Origin: Pseudonocardia sp. EC080619-01
GTDB taxonomy: Bacteria; Actinomycetota; Actinomycetes; Mycobacteriales; Pseudonocardiaceae
Assembly: GCF_001420995.1 (NCBI RefSeq)
Contig: NZ_CP012185.1
Coordinates: forward strand, 248,001 to 312,000
Direction of reading: 5' to 3'
Length of the DNA stretch: 64,000 bases
Below the pieces are notes generated by a model. The model was not told the DNA's origin, did not search any database, and saw only the letters and a list, made by a program, of their open reading frames with translations. Within the stretch, counting starts at the first letter, position 1, and every line of letters begins with the position of its first letter. Shown in pieces: positions 38,791 to 48,048 of this stretch. Both the position numbers and the translations under genes were made by a program.

Positions 38791-39414
38791 GTGGAGGAGG
38801 CCGCGGTTCGACGCCGCACGAACGGGCGATCGGCCCGTGTGCGCCGGTCGGTCCTTAACTCCACGCTGCGGCTGCTCGCGGAAGAGGGCGTCGACGCGCT
38901 CAGCATCGCCGCGGTCGCTGCTCAGGCCGGCGTGCACGAGACGTCGATCTACCGACGGTGGGGCACCCGCGAGAAGCTCATGCTCGACGCGATCCTCAGC
39001 CTCAGCGAGACCGAGCTCCCCGTCCCCGACCGCGGCTCACTCGTGGAGGACCTCACCGGTCTGGCCGAGGAACTGTGTCGCTACATGTCCAGCCCACTGG
39101 GCCTCGCCGTGGCCCGATTGCTCTCCACACCCAGTACCGACCCAGAACTCGAAACGACCCGGGCCGAGATCTGGCACGAGCGCATCGCCGCCGCGGCAGC
39201 CGCCGTCCAGCGCGCAGTCGACCGCGGCGAAGCGCGACCGGACACGGACGGACGCTTCGTCGTGGAGATGCTCGTCGCGCCGATCCATTGGCGGGTACTG
39301 GTCCTCCAGCAACCGCTGGAACCGGAATTACCCGCTCAGCTTGCTGCGGTGGTCGCGCAGGGCATCCAGCTCCAGTCGAGCGGACTCAATTCGGAGCGTA
39401 AGGAGATTCCGTGA
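38791..39414 (+). CDS. TetR/AcrR-family regulator of the divergent catabolic operon
   Basis: 207 residues from GTG. The N-terminal helix-turn-helix is typical (LNSTLRLLAEEGVDALSIAA, then AGVHETSIYRRWGTREKLML), followed by an all-helical ligand domain with the TetR_C pattern. It faces the hydrolase-to-synthetase operon across a 230-base intergenic region (38561-38790), so it very likely represses it until a substrate or CoA ester binds. No clear palindrome was picked out by eye in the spacer. Confidence 0.9.
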   Translation: MEEAAVRRRTNGRSARVRRSVLNSTLRLLAEEGVDALSIAAVAAQAGVHETSIYRRWGTREKLMLDAILSLSETELPVPDRGSLVEDLTGLAEELCRYMSSPLGLAVARLLSTPSTDPELETTRAEIWHERIAAAAAAVQRAVDRGEARPDTDGRFVVEMLVAPIHWRVLVLQQPLEPELPAQLAAVVAQGIQLQSSGLNSERKEIP

Positions 39415-39611
39415 GCCTGTGCCGGATCGGATTGATCAGCAGCAACTTGCCCAGCAGTTCATCGACACCGCCCGACAGCAAGGAGTCGAGCTTGTCGGGC
39501 CGGGCGGGATGCTCGCGGAGGTGACCAAGACGATGCTCGAGACGCGTTGGAAGCGGAGATTAGCGAGCACCTGGGATGCGACGCACACGACCCCGCTGCG
39601 CGGGACGAGGC

Positions 39612-39634
39612 GAACTCTGAGCGTGTTTGAGAAG
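39612..39634 (+). repeat. IS-end sequence, copy 2
   Basis: GAACTCTGAGCGTGTTTGAG plus AAG, 21 of 23 identical to 31994-32016 and in the same direction. It directly precedes the 3' end of an IS5-family transposase relic and is therefore its outer terminus. Confidence 0.65.
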
Positions 39635-39635
39635 A

Positions 39636-40262
39636 TCAAGTTGTGGGAATGAAGGTGTACTTCTGCTGGCGGGCGGCCGGCTTGCCGCGGGCGATGCGTC
39701 GGGTGATGGTGTTGATCGTGGCCCAGCGGATCATGGCCTCGGATGTGGCGGGGTGGCGCTCGTAGTCCCGGGCCAGGCGTCGGTGTGCGGTGAGCCAGGC
39801 CAGGGTCCGCTCGACCACCCACCGCCGCGGGAGGACAGCGAATCCGCGCTGGTCAGGCGATTTACGCACGACCTCGACGAGGGTGTGCAGGATTGCGTTT
39901 CGCCCAGTCAAGGAGCCGTCCGGCGAACCCGGCGTCGGCGTAGACGAACCGCACTCTCGTGCGTAGGTAGAGATCGAGCAGGATCGACTTGGCGCCGTCA
40001 CGGTCCTGTACCGACGCCGAGCACACCATCGTGGTCAGTAGCAGACCCAGGTTGTCGGCACGACGAACCGCTTCCGGCCGTTGATCTTCTTCCCTGCGTC
40101 GTAGCCGCGACGTCCTGCCCGACGGTGTCGGTGCCCTTCACGGACTGGGAGTCGATGATCCCCGCGATGGGTTCGGGGGCGCGGCCTTCGTCGGCACGTA
40201 GCTGCCGGCGCACGATCGGGAGGATCTTCTGCTGTTCGCTGGTCGCCGCCTCGGTGGGGGAC
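39636..40262 (-). pseudogene. IS5-family transposase relic, 5' truncated
   Basis: The C-terminal part is in one frame (DQRGFAVLPRRWVVERTLAW, then RRLARDYERHPATSEAMIRW, NTITRRIARGKPAARQQKY). The middle is spread over other frames (YDAGKKINGRKRFVV, TTMVCSASVQDRDGAKSILL, RVRFVYADAGFAGRLL), and the first visible part reads EPIAGIIDSQSVKGTD. These are the D, D and E regions of IS5/IS1182-like transposases. The N-terminus is lost at about 40260, where CoA-transferase text begins on the other strand. Confidence 0.85.
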
Positions 40263-40484
40263 CGCCACGGCAACCTGGTGTTCGACAAGACCACGGCGAA
40301 CTTCAACCCGCTGTGCGCGATGGCCGGGACGGTCACCGTCGTCGAGGTCGCCGAACTCGTCGAGCCCGGCGAGATCGACCCGCAGCAGGTCCATCTGCCC
40401 GGGGTGTTCGTGCACTACGTCGTGCACGCCCCGGACCCGGAGAAGCGGATCGAGAAGCGGACCGTGACGGAGGTGCCGGCATGA
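40257..40484 (+). pseudogene. CoA-transferase subunit A, C-terminal fragment
   Basis: Only the last 75 residues remain: GDRHGNLVFDKTTANFNPLC, then GTVTVVEVAELVEPGEIDPQ and VHLPGVFVHYVV, ending KRIEKRTVTEVPA. This is the C-terminus of subunit A of 3-oxoacid / glutaconate-type CoA-transferases, normally about 230-270 residues. The IS5 relic has removed the rest. Without subunit A, the downstream subunit B should be inactive unless a partner exists elsewhere. Confidence 0.85.
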
Positions 40485-41128
40485 GCCTGACCCGCAACGA
40501 GATGGCGGCACGCGCTGCGGCTGAGCTCCGCGACGGTGAGTACGTCAACCTCGGCATCGGACTGCCGACCCTGATCCCCGGCTTCCTGGCCGCCGACGTG
40601 CACGTGGTCCTGCACAGCGAGAACGGCATCCTCGGCACCGGCGCCTACCCGGCACCGGACGCGATCGATCCGGATCTGATCAACGCGGGCAAGGAGACCG
40701 TCACGGTGCGCCCCGGCGCGTCGTTCTTCGACTCCGCGCTGTCGTTCGGCGTCATCCGCGGACGGCACCTCGACGTCGCCGTGCTCGGTGCCATGCAGGT
40801 CTCCGAGCACGGCGACCTGTCGAACTGGGCCGTCCCAGGGAAGATGATCAAGGGGATGGGCGGGGCGATGGACCTCGTCCACGGCGCCCGCCGGGTCATC
40901 GTCCTGATGGAGCACAGCGCCCGCGACGGTTCACCGAAGATCCTGCGCGAGAATACTCTGCCCCACACGGGACTCGGCGTGGTGGACCGGATCATCACCG
41001 ATCTCGCCGTGATCGACGTGACCCCGGACGGCCTGGTGCTGGCGGAGACCGCCCCCGGTGTGGAGGAAGACGAGGTGCGGGCGGCCACAGGCGCCCCGCT
41101 GCGGACAGCGGCCGAGGCCGACCGGTGA
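40481..41128 (+). CDS. CoA-transferase subunit B
   Basis: 215 residues from ATG 40481, overlapping the subunit A stop by four bases. The catalytic Glu lies in LHSENGILGTGAYP (about residue 46), preceded by YVNLGIGLPTLIPGF, and followed by GAMQVSEHGDLSNWAVPG and GMGGAMDLVHGARR. It would move CoA from succinyl- or acetyl-CoA to a 3-oxoacid-like substrate together with subunit A. The gene itself looks intact, but its partner is broken. Next in the operon come an enoyl-CoA hydratase and a CoA ligase. Confidence 0.9.
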   Translation: MSLTRNEMAARAAAELRDGEYVNLGIGLPTLIPGFLAADVHVVLHSENGILGTGAYPAPDAIDPDLINAGKETVTVRPGASFFDSALSFGVIRGRHLDVAVLGAMQVSEHGDLSNWAVPGKMIKGMGGAMDLVHGARRVIVLMEHSARDGSPKILRENTLPHTGLGVVDRIITDLAVIDVTPDGLVLAETAPGVEEDEVRAATGAPLRTAAEADR

Positions 41129-41922
41129 GCGTCGTCCGGACGGACTGCCGCGACGGCGTGGCGACGGTCACCCTGGAATCCCCGGCCAACCGCAACGCCC
41201 TCTCGGCGCGGCTGCGCGTGGCGCTGGCCGACGCCCTCGACGACGCGATCGCCGACCCGGCCGTGCGGGCGATCGTCCTGACCCACACCGGGCCGGTGTT
41301 CTGCGCCGGGATGGATCTCAAGGAGTCCCGCGGCGCCGATGCCGCCGACCAGGGCGTGAACGGGTTCCCTCGCATCCTGGAGACGCTGTGGACTTCCCCG
41401 ACCCCGGTGATCGCGCGGCTCGCCGGCCCCGCCCGGGCGGGCGGCGTCGGGCTCGTCGCCGCCTGCGACGTGGCAGTTGCCGCCGAGGCCGCGACGTTCG
41501 CGTTCTCCGAGGTTCGGATCGGGGTCGTCCCCGCCGTCATCTCGGTCACGGCGCTGCCCCGGCTGCAGGCGCGGGCCGCGCACGAGCTGTTCCTGACGGG
41601 GGAGACGTTCGACGCCCGGCGGGCCGCCGAGATCGGTCTGGTCAACCGCGCTGTACCGCTCGCCGATCTCGACGCCGAGGTCGAGCGGTACACGGGGATG
41701 CTCCGGCTCGGCGCCCCCGGGGCACTGGCCGGTACCAAGGCACTGCTGCGCCGCCGGCGCCCGGAGTCGATGACCCGTGACCTCGCCGAGACCGCCGCGC
41801 TGTCCGCGTCGTACTTCGCGGGTAGGGAGGCCCAGGAGGGGATGCGGGCATTCGCGGAGAAGCGGTCACCGGCCTGGGTGACGCCCGCCGGAAGCGCGAC
41901 GACGACGGGAGGCAGCCGATGA
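41125..41922 (+). CDS. Enoyl-CoA hydratase/isomerase family protein
   Basis: 265 residues, crotonase fold. GTG start overlapping subunit B by four bases. Features: VTLESPANRNALSARLRVAL (about residue 15), the first oxyanion segment GPVFCAGMDLKE (about 60), the second RLAGPARAGGVGLVAACD (about 100) and FSEVRIGVVPAVIS (about 130), where one catalytic Glu (SEVRIG) is present and the usual second Glu position is Ala/Val. Reaction could be hydration, isomerisation or a retro-aldol step. Confidence 0.88.
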   Translation: MSVVRTDCRDGVATVTLESPANRNALSARLRVALADALDDAIADPAVRAIVLTHTGPVFCAGMDLKESRGADAADQGVNGFPRILETLWTSPTPVIARLAGPARAGGVGLVAACDVAVAAEAATFAFSEVRIGVVPAVISVTALPRLQARAAHELFLTGETFDARRAAEIGLVNRAVPLADLDAEVERYTGMLRLGAPGALAGTKALLRRRRPESMTRDLAETAALSASYFAGREAQEGMRAFAEKRSPAWVTPAGSATTTGGSR

Positions 41923-42959
41923 ACGGTCTCGGAGACATCCTGCCCCGCGCGGCGGCCCGGTTCGGCGACCGGACCGCGCTGATCTGCGGGCGACGCCGGT
42001 TCTCCTTCACCGAGCTCGACCGGCTGAGCAACCGGGTTGCGGTCGCGCTGCGCGCTTGCGGCGTCGGACCGGACCGGCCGGTGTCGCTCTACGCGCAGAA
42101 TCGCTGGGAGTGGATCGTCGCCCACCACGCGGCGCTCAAGGCAGGGGCCGTGGTGAACCCGGTGAACGTCATGCTCACCCCCGAGGAGCTGGCGTTCGTG
42201 CTGCGCGACTGCTCGGCCGCGGTCGTCATGACCGGCGGCGGACAGGCCGCCACGGTCGTCGAGCTGACCCGTGAGCTCCCCGACCTGCACACCGTCGTGT
42301 CGTTCGACCCACCCGGCGACAGTGGTGCCGTCGACTTCGCGACTCTGCTCGACGTCCACGGCGGTCCGTTCGAGCCGGTCGCCGTCGACCCGGGCGCACC
42401 CAGCACGATCGGTTACACCTCCGGCACAACCGGACATCCGAAGGGCGCGGTCCAGAGCCACCGCGCCGTGCTGCTGAACTGCGCGCTGACCGCGACCATG
42501 CACGGGCGCAGCGAGCACGACCTCGTCGTGTCGGCGCTGCCCGCGCCGCACGTCTACGGCAACGTCGTCATCAATGGGACGTTCCTGGCCGGCGGGACCG
42601 TGGTGCTGATGGAGCGGTTCGACCCGTCGCAGGCACTGACACTGATCGAGACCCACCACGCGACGCTGTTCGAGGGGGTCCCGGCGATGTACGCGATGCT
42701 GCTGGCCCACTCCGATCTCGAGCGGGCCGACCTGTCCTCGCTGACCCGTTGCACGGTCGGAGGACAGACGATCCCGAACTCGACGATCGAGCGCTGGCAG
42801 GAACGCAGCGGGGCCCCGCTGATCGAGCTGTGGGGGATGACCGAGATCTCCGGTCTCGGCACCACCCACGCCCTGCACGCGCCGCCGGTACCCGGCTCCA
42901 TCGGCGTGTCGTTGCCGGGAGTCGAGGTGCGTATCGCCGATCTGGCGGACACCACCTGA
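41919..42959 (+). pseudogene. Acyl-CoA synthetase truncated before its C-terminal domain
   Basis: 346 residues against about 500-550. The large N-terminal domain of ANL ligases is complete: STIGYTSGTTGHPKGAVQSH (A3), LPAPHVYGNVVINGTF and IELWGMTEISGLGTTHA (A5), and VPGSIGVSLPGVEVRIAD. The text stops at DTT, just where A6-A10 should follow, so the mobile C-terminal domain with the catalytic lysine is missing. Downstream DNA does not resume it in any frame. The end is thus an old recombination junction near 42955. Confidence 0.85.
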
Positions 42960-43082
42960 GCAGAACCGCGGCTCGTGAGATGTCGGTTACGTCACCCGGA
43001 CCGGCCCGACTCAGTGTTGGGCGAACCGTGGCAGAGCCCGGACCGCTGGGCTCAGGCCGCGGTCCGACGCCCGCTGAGTAGG

Positions 43083-43700
43083 TCAGGTGTTCCACGTCGA
43101 TGCCGACAGCAGGTCGGTCATGTCGATGGGAGGCAGACCATCATCGCAACCGCGCAACAGGTCGTAGAGGTTTCGCATCGCGTGCCGATCGGGGACATGA
43201 TCCGACCCGGCCAACGCGGTGAGGATGTCCCGGGTGCCGATGACCTGCACGGTTCCACACGCCCGTGCTGTCGCTCGGATCCGGTCGAGTCGGCGTGCTT
43301 CGGCCTGCGCGGTGCTCCTCCCCGTACGTTCGTCGATGATCACGACGACTTCTGCGCCGGCCTCGGCCGCGACGACGCCGTGGGCGATGACCATGAGTTC
43401 ACCGAGATCCTGGCCTTGGCGCATCCTCTCGGCGAGGGGCATCCGGGCGATCCGCGCAGCCACATCGCTGAGCGGGGGTACCGCATCGTCGTCGAGGACC
43501 TCGAGTAGCCGCTCCGGTAGTCGGTTGAGCACTGTCGCGCTGGCTTCGAAACGGGCGTCGCGGGCAGCTTTGCGCAGCACCTCCGCATGCACCGTCTCCG
43601 GCATCGCGATGGGCGCGAACACCGCGAACAGCAGACGCTCCTTGCGGAGAGAGAAGAAGTTCAACGCCGGGCCAGCATCGAGAACTACCTGGCTGTTCAC
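43083..43700 (-). CDS. PIN-like domain protein of an XRE/ImmA/PIN operon
   Basis: 205 residues. The start VVLDAGPALNFFSL (Asp near residue 8), a middle acid in GELMVIAHGVVAAEAG (about 115) and VVVIIDERTG (about 130) follow the spacing of PIN-fold metal nucleases. GTG start overlapping the peptidase gene by four bases, so its synthesis is coupled to it. As third gene of a regulator-peptidase-nuclease operon, it is the likely toxic or effector part. No function has been tested; the fold call rests on motifs alone. Confidence 0.65.
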   Translation of the reverse strand: MNSQVVLDAGPALNFFSLRKERLLFAVFAPIAMPETVHAEVLRKAARDARFEASATVLNRLPERLLEVLDDDAVPPLSDVAARIARMPLAERMRQGQDLGELMVIAHGVVAAEAGAEVVVIIDERTGRSTAQAEARRLDRIRATARACGTVQVIGTRDILTALAGSDHVPDRHAMRNLYDLLRGCDDGLPPIDMTDLLSASTWNT

Positions 43701-44593
43701 GAGCTACCGGGTACGTCGTGTGGATCGTCATCGACGCTTCCGAGGAGCTCGTCGAGTTCCTCGACCGAGAACTTCGGGCGCGGCAACGACGTTTTCAACG
43801 TCGTTGCGGGCAACGCTGAGCCTTCCAGGGCCTGGGGGGCATCGACGGCCACGCCGGCGGCGTCGAGCTCCGCGAGCAGCTCCTCGACACCCAGCCCCCT
43901 GATGTTGGCCAACGTTCGGGCCGAGATGACCCCTGCCCGGTAGCCGGCGAGGGTCCTGGCCAGCAACTTCTGCGGAGCTCTGCTGCGGTCGGACTCGAGG
44001 GCCAACGAGGCGTAGAGATCCCGCCAGCCGAAGCGCGTCGCCAAGGTGGGCGCCGTAAACGTCGCCATCCACTGCTGTTTGGTCGTCTCGCTGATGTGAC
44101 CGCGCTGGGCCATGGCGATCGCCGCGATCGCTGGGGAGACCAAGAAGCGCTGGACAACCGACGACAGAGTCGCAGGCCCGTCCCCCGGGCGCCCGTCCAC
44201 GAGCAGATCGAGGCCCTCGTGAGGCAGCAACAGATGCCGGGCGAACGCGTCAGCACGCGTCTCTTTCCATCGAGGCCCCACCGTGGCAGGCCCGGGATGG
44301 TAGTCGTCGAATAGCATATGACCCAGCTCGTGTGCCAGGCAGCTGCGCTGCCGCATCGGTCTACGAGTGCGTGCGACCGCAATGAACATCGCCCCACGCT
44401 GAGGATCGCGCATCGTCAGGCCGTGCTCGTCCTCCCCTGCCTCCATCACGAGCACGTCCACGCCGGTGTGCTGCTCGATGAGCGTGACCAGATCGCCCAT
44501 GGGCTGCGCACCAAGGTGGTGCTCGGCACGGAATCGCTGCGCCTCGTCGCGCGCAGCGACCTCGAGGGGTGTGAGCCTCTGCGGACCGTTCAC
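43697..44593 (-). CDS. ImmA/IrrE-family metallopeptidase
   Basis: 298 residues. The zinc motif is LAHELGHMLFDDY (HExxH, about residue 92), followed by a third-ligand region KETRADAFARHLLLP (about 120), the standard ImmA/IrrE arrangement. These peptidases cut a helix-turn-helix repressor to switch genes on, as in ICEBs1 ImmA-ImmR. GTG start overlaps the XRE gene stop by four bases. The natural target would be the XRE protein encoded just upstream. The C-terminal 100 residues are of unknown role. Confidence 0.88.
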   Translation of the reverse strand: MNGPQRLTPLEVAARDEAQRFRAEHHLGAQPMGDLVTLIEQHTGVDVLVMEAGEDEHGLTMRDPQRGAMFIAVARTRRPMRQRSCLAHELGHMLFDDYHPGPATVGPRWKETRADAFARHLLLPHEGLDLLVDGRPGDGPATLSSVVQRFLVSPAIAAIAMAQRGHISETTKQQWMATFTAPTLATRFGWRDLYASLALESDRSRAPQKLLARTLAGYRAGVISARTLANIRGLGVEELLAELDAAGVAVDAPQALEGSALPATTLKTSLPRPKFSVEELDELLGSVDDDPHDVPGSS

Positions 44594-44916
44594 GACTGGG
44601 AGAACACTGCCTGGTCGTCGAGGTAGGCGTCGAGTTCGAGGAAGTGCAGCAGACGGTTGCGCATAGCGTCGCTACCGCTTCCGGTGCTGCGCGCAGCGGA
44701 TTCAGCACGTTCGGCTACCGCACTGGATCCCAGAAGCCACTCGGGCGGCGTACCGGTGGCCAACGCGATCACGATCAGTTCGGGCACCTTCGCCACCCGC
44801 TGTCCGCTGACGATGCGGCTGATCATCGCCTGCGACAGCCCCGAGATCTCCGCGACCTCGCGCTGCGACATGCCGGCCGCCTGCAGGGCGGACTCCACCC
44901 GCTGAGCTGTGGTCAT
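44590..44916 (-). CDS. XRE-family helix-turn-helix repressor
   Basis: 108 residues. The first 65 form a classical HTH_3 domain (ESALQAAGMSQREVAEISGL, then SQAMISRIVSGQR), followed by an alpha-helical tail that could be the peptidase-sensitive or dimer part. ATG at 44916. First gene of the three-gene operon; an inverted repeat at 44927-44952 right before its start is the probable operator, so it is expected to repress itself. Confidence 0.9.
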   Translation of the reverse strand: MTTAQRVESALQAAGMSQREVAEISGLSQAMISRIVSGQRVAKVPELIVIALATGTPPEWLLGSSAVAERAESAARSTGSGSDAMRNRLLHFLELDAYLDDQAVFSQS

Positions 44917-44926
44917 CTTGCCCCCC

Positions 44927-44952
44927 TGAATCGGTCCGACCCAACTGATTCA
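44927..44952. promoter_or_regulatory. Candidate operator of the XRE/ImmA/PIN operon
   Basis: TGAATC (44927-44932) and GATTCA (44947-44952) form a perfect six-base inverted repeat with a 14-base spacer, 10 bases upstream of the XRE start. On the reverse strand the distal arm lies next to TATCGT, a possible -10 element. Seen directly; role inferred. Confidence 0.45.
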
Positions 44953-45237
44953 ACGATACCAGAACCAGCAAGAGCCCGACCACAATTCAGGACCGTGGGT
45001 CGAGCCGCCCGCTCGTGAGGTATCGGCAGCGACTCACCCCACCGCCTGCCCAGCGCAGCTGCTCCGCGGCGACGAGCCTCGCCATCCAGCAATCAGGCGA
45101 CGGACAATGCTCTCGGGTTCGTGACCGAACGGCGTGATCCGGGCGAACGGCTCGGCCGGCGCACAGGCGGCGGGCCGGTCAACTTACCCAGTCTCGACAG
45201 CAGTGATCACCCAGTGACTCGGACAGCTAGTGCCTCG

Positions 45238-45430
45238 TCAAGCAACGTACGGTAGGTAATCCGGTCTGCGGATCTTGGACTCGGGCGCGAACTGACGCTT
45301 GGGTCGGGCGTGGCGGTTGGCCCAGCGGATGTAGCCGGCGATCGCGGCTTCCTGAGCGGCGTGGGAGAGGTAGTCGCTGCCGTCGAGGGTGAAGTAACGC
45401 AGCGCGCGGCCTGCGGGTCCATTTCGCGCC
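45238..45430 (-). pseudogene. Transposase C-terminal remnant
   Basis: ALRYFTLDGSDYLSHAAQEA followed by AIAGYIRWANRHA is the usual end of actinobacterial IS630-like transposases (ALRYFTLDGTDHxxH, then YxxWRNRH). Only about 60 residues survive. The family assignment is by resemblance of this tail only. Confidence 0.55.
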
Positions 45431-45761
45431 CGATCCGCACTGGATCCGGCTGGTCGTCTCCGACTGCGACGGCGCGGTGGAGATGTGCTGGCTCGCAGCA
45501 CCGTGGGCGACGTGCGCGGGGGTGGACGGTCTCTCGGTCACGCTGCACTCGGTCCACCCGCTGTGCCCGGACCGGCGTGCCGAGGAATTGGACGAGGACT
45601 GCGAACTTACCGGCGACGAGTTCGCCGTCGGGGTCTGTTACCCCGACACGCTCGCCGACGACGCCCTGGCCCGCGATATTCGGCCGATCCTCGACGCCGA
45701 CGACCTCGGCCCCGTGATCGTGGCCCTGGCCGGCTACCACCGCGACCTGCTCAACCACTGA
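45420..45761 (+). CDS. Hypothetical protein, N-terminus probably lost
   Basis: Reads HFAPDPHWIRLVVSDCDGAV, EMCWLAAPWATC and DDLGPVIVALAGYHRDLLNH to a TGA at 45759-45761, with good actinobacterial codon use. No start codon with a ribosome site lies at its head, where a transposase remnant abuts it. Small proteins of this acidic type are common on actinobacterial plasmids. No function assigned. Confidence 0.5.
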   Translation, partial: HFAPDPHWIRLVVSDCDGAVEMCWLAAPWATCAGVDGLSVTLHSVHPLCPDRRAEELDEDCELTGDEFAVGVCYPDTLADDALARDIRPILDADDLGPVIVALAGYHRDLLNH

Positions 45762-45843
45762 GCACCGGCGAGCCCTGGCCCGCCGGGTCGGGGCTCGCCA
45801 TGTCTCCTCCCGCCTCCCACTTCCTATATTGGGGTCATTCGTC

Positions 45844-46297
45844 ATGCCCATCTTCGCCGTCACCGAGGACCAGCTCACCGCCGCGCTGTACGCCGTGGTC
45901 GCCGAGCGCGGTCTGAACTGGACCTGCCCCGACCTCGACACAGACCCCCGAGGCTTACCTCGACCCCCAAGATCACCACCCGCTGTTCGCCGAGAACACC
46001 AGCGAGCACGGGCTGCTCTCGTGCCGCTACGTCAGCGCCGATGGCCTCCGCCCGATGTGCCTGATCGGCGCCGCGCTGCACCGCGCCGGAGTTCCCCTGC
46101 ACGTGCTCGCCGACCACGAAGGCGCCCTCGCCGACGCCGTCGTCGATCTCGTGATCGAACCGGTCCTGCCCGACCTTGTCCGCGCCGCGGCCCGCGCGGC
46201 GCAGAACGCCCAGGACGACGGCCGCACCAGCGGCGATGCCCTCGCCGCCTACCACAACGTCCTCATCGCCGGGCGCGTCATGAACCACGCGATCTGA
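45844..46297 (+). pseudogene. Hypothetical plasmid-type protein with one frameshift
   Basis: ATG 45844 opens IFAVTEDQLTAALYAVVAER then WTCPDLDTD. Near 45943, at a C run, a one-base shift gives EAYLDPQDHHPLFAENTSEH, RYVSADGLRPMCLIGAALHR, then LADHEGALADAVVDLVIEPV and an end at 46297. Joined length is about 150 residues. The family was not recognised, but both halves have consistent codon bias and clearly belong together. Confidence 0.55.
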
Positions 46298-47640
46298 CCA
46301 CCTGCGGCCACGAGGACGGGAGCTCCCACACTCCGACCGCCGCTCGCCACAGCCACTGGCTCCGCCCAAGACCGACACGAGCCAAGAGTGCCCGCGATGA
46401 CCACTCCGGCCACCTCAATGGTGGATCCCTCCCGAGCCCGGCCTGACCCTCTGAGGCCGTTCCCGGATTCCCTGCCGCCGCACCAAGCACTCGCTGATCG
46501 CCTCAGGCCACACCGGCGCGGTCGAGCTCGAGGCCGACCTGGACTTGCCGGGGATGATCCGGTCGCGTTCCAGGCCGTGCGAGCGGGCCCCCGGCGAGGG
46601 CACAGCCGTGCGAACGGCCGCCCTGACGACGAGGCGCTCGTCGAGGGCATCAGCCATAAACCCGCCAGTACCTCCCGATGATCACCGTGGGCCGGTCGGC
46701 CGTCGTCTGCGAGCACCTCAGTGACCTCTACGGATCCACCACGGTGGGCGGCTCTCCTGAACCCGGCAGCAGGGAACCGGCCGTCACCGTCGCCCCGCCC
46801 AGACTTCCTACGATGCGCGTGTCTCCACTGCCCCGCCGACCCCTTGCCAGGACCGGCGATGGTTCCGCGAGGACACCGCCGCGACCGCTGGCCCAGCCCA
46901 ACACGACCTGTCCTACACAGCCCCTCGTGGGGCGACCGCGCGGGCTATGCCGTCGAGCGCGACAGCGCCGACGACCCACCACACATCAACGTGGCCAGAG
47001 TCCACGCGCGCACCCAGCTGCGTGCCCTGGTCCTGCGCCCGGAAATCAGCGCCGACGACCCGCATACTCGGCGGGGCCCGACCGGATCGCTCCGGACCCC
47101 CGGCAGGACGCCGGCCGCAGCTGAAGCTCGGCCGGGTCGAACCGACCCTGGCGCTGACACCCGACGATGCCGGCATCCCCGGCACCGAGTACCGCAACAG
47201 CGCGATGCTCGACCGCGGGCGCACCGGGTGGCTGCAGGACCGGCTCGCAGTCCTGAGCGAGGTCGCGCTCTGCATGCGAGCCCACCAGGGCGACGTCGTA
47301 TCGGCCCGAGAACCGTGCCTGTCTGCTGACGTCGGCCGTGGGCGTCCGTCGCGCCCCGTTGGCCGAGAACGGGTGCCCGTACGGGTCGGGACGCCTGTCG
47401 CGGTGTCGGTGCCCAGGTGTGGAGACGCCCGGAGGTCAGCACCCCGGCGCGAGGTACGCGGCGATGAACCGATGCCGACGCCGAGCGGGTGGGACGGCGC
47501 CTCACTGCGTTCGGGCCCGCTTCGCGGGCTCCCACCCGCTCGGGCCAGCACCGAACCCCCGCCACCCCTGACGGGCCCCGCACCGCCGCGCTGAGACAGG
47601 GCCGCGTCACCAACCAGCCCGACACCTCGGGAGGCACCCC
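46298..47640. other. 1.3-kb stretch with remnants of an unidentified gene
   Basis: No intact gene. Between about 46900 and 47470 several frames carry protein-like pieces in sequence (DPPHINVARVHARTQLRALV, then LKLGRVEPTLALTPDDAGIP and LQDRLAVLSEVALCMRAHQG), as expected of one gene broken by several indels. No family could be named. The remainder is low-information, GC-rich sequence up to the ssb ribosome site. Confidence 0.35.
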
Positions 47641-48048
47641 ATGAACGAGATCACCCTGACCGGCAACATCGGCAAGGAGCCCGAGCTGCTCTACAGCGAG
47701 CACACCGGAGACGCGGTCCTGCGGTTCTCCATCGCCCAGAACGACCGCTACTTCGACCGCAAAAGCGGCGAGTGGCGCGAGAACCCCCCGGTCTGGACCG
47801 ACGTGGTCGCCTTCCGCGAGCTCGCCCAGAACACCGCCGAGTCGCTGCACGCCGGGGACGCCGTGATCGTGATCGGCAAGCTCGCCGACAACTCCTTCAC
47901 CCCCGCCGGGGCCGACTACCCGGTCCGGCGCACCGAGCTGCGGGCCCAGACCATCGCCGCCGACCTGCGCCGCGCGACGGCGACGGTGACCCGCCAGCCC
48001 GGACGCGAGCGAGCCGGCTCGACCACCGCTACCCAGACGGCCGACTGA
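47641..48048 (+). CDS. ssb: Single-stranded DNA-binding protein, plasmid type
   Basis: 135 residues. OB-fold text: MNEITLTGNIGKEPELLYSE, VLRFSIAQNDRYFDR, WTDVVAFRELAQNTAESL and GDAVIVIGKLADNSF. The C-terminal tail lacks the acidic DDDIPF-like tip of chromosomal SSB and is short, as in many plasmid and phage copies. Strong GGGAGG site before the ATG. It stands alone and supports a replicating or conjugative origin for this region. Confidence 0.9.
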   Translation: MNEITLTGNIGKEPELLYSEHTGDAVLRFSIAQNDRYFDRKSGEWRENPPVWTDVVAFRELAQNTAESLHAGDAVIVIGKLADNSFTPAGADYPVRRTELRAQTIAADLRRATATVTRQPGRERAGSTTATQTAD

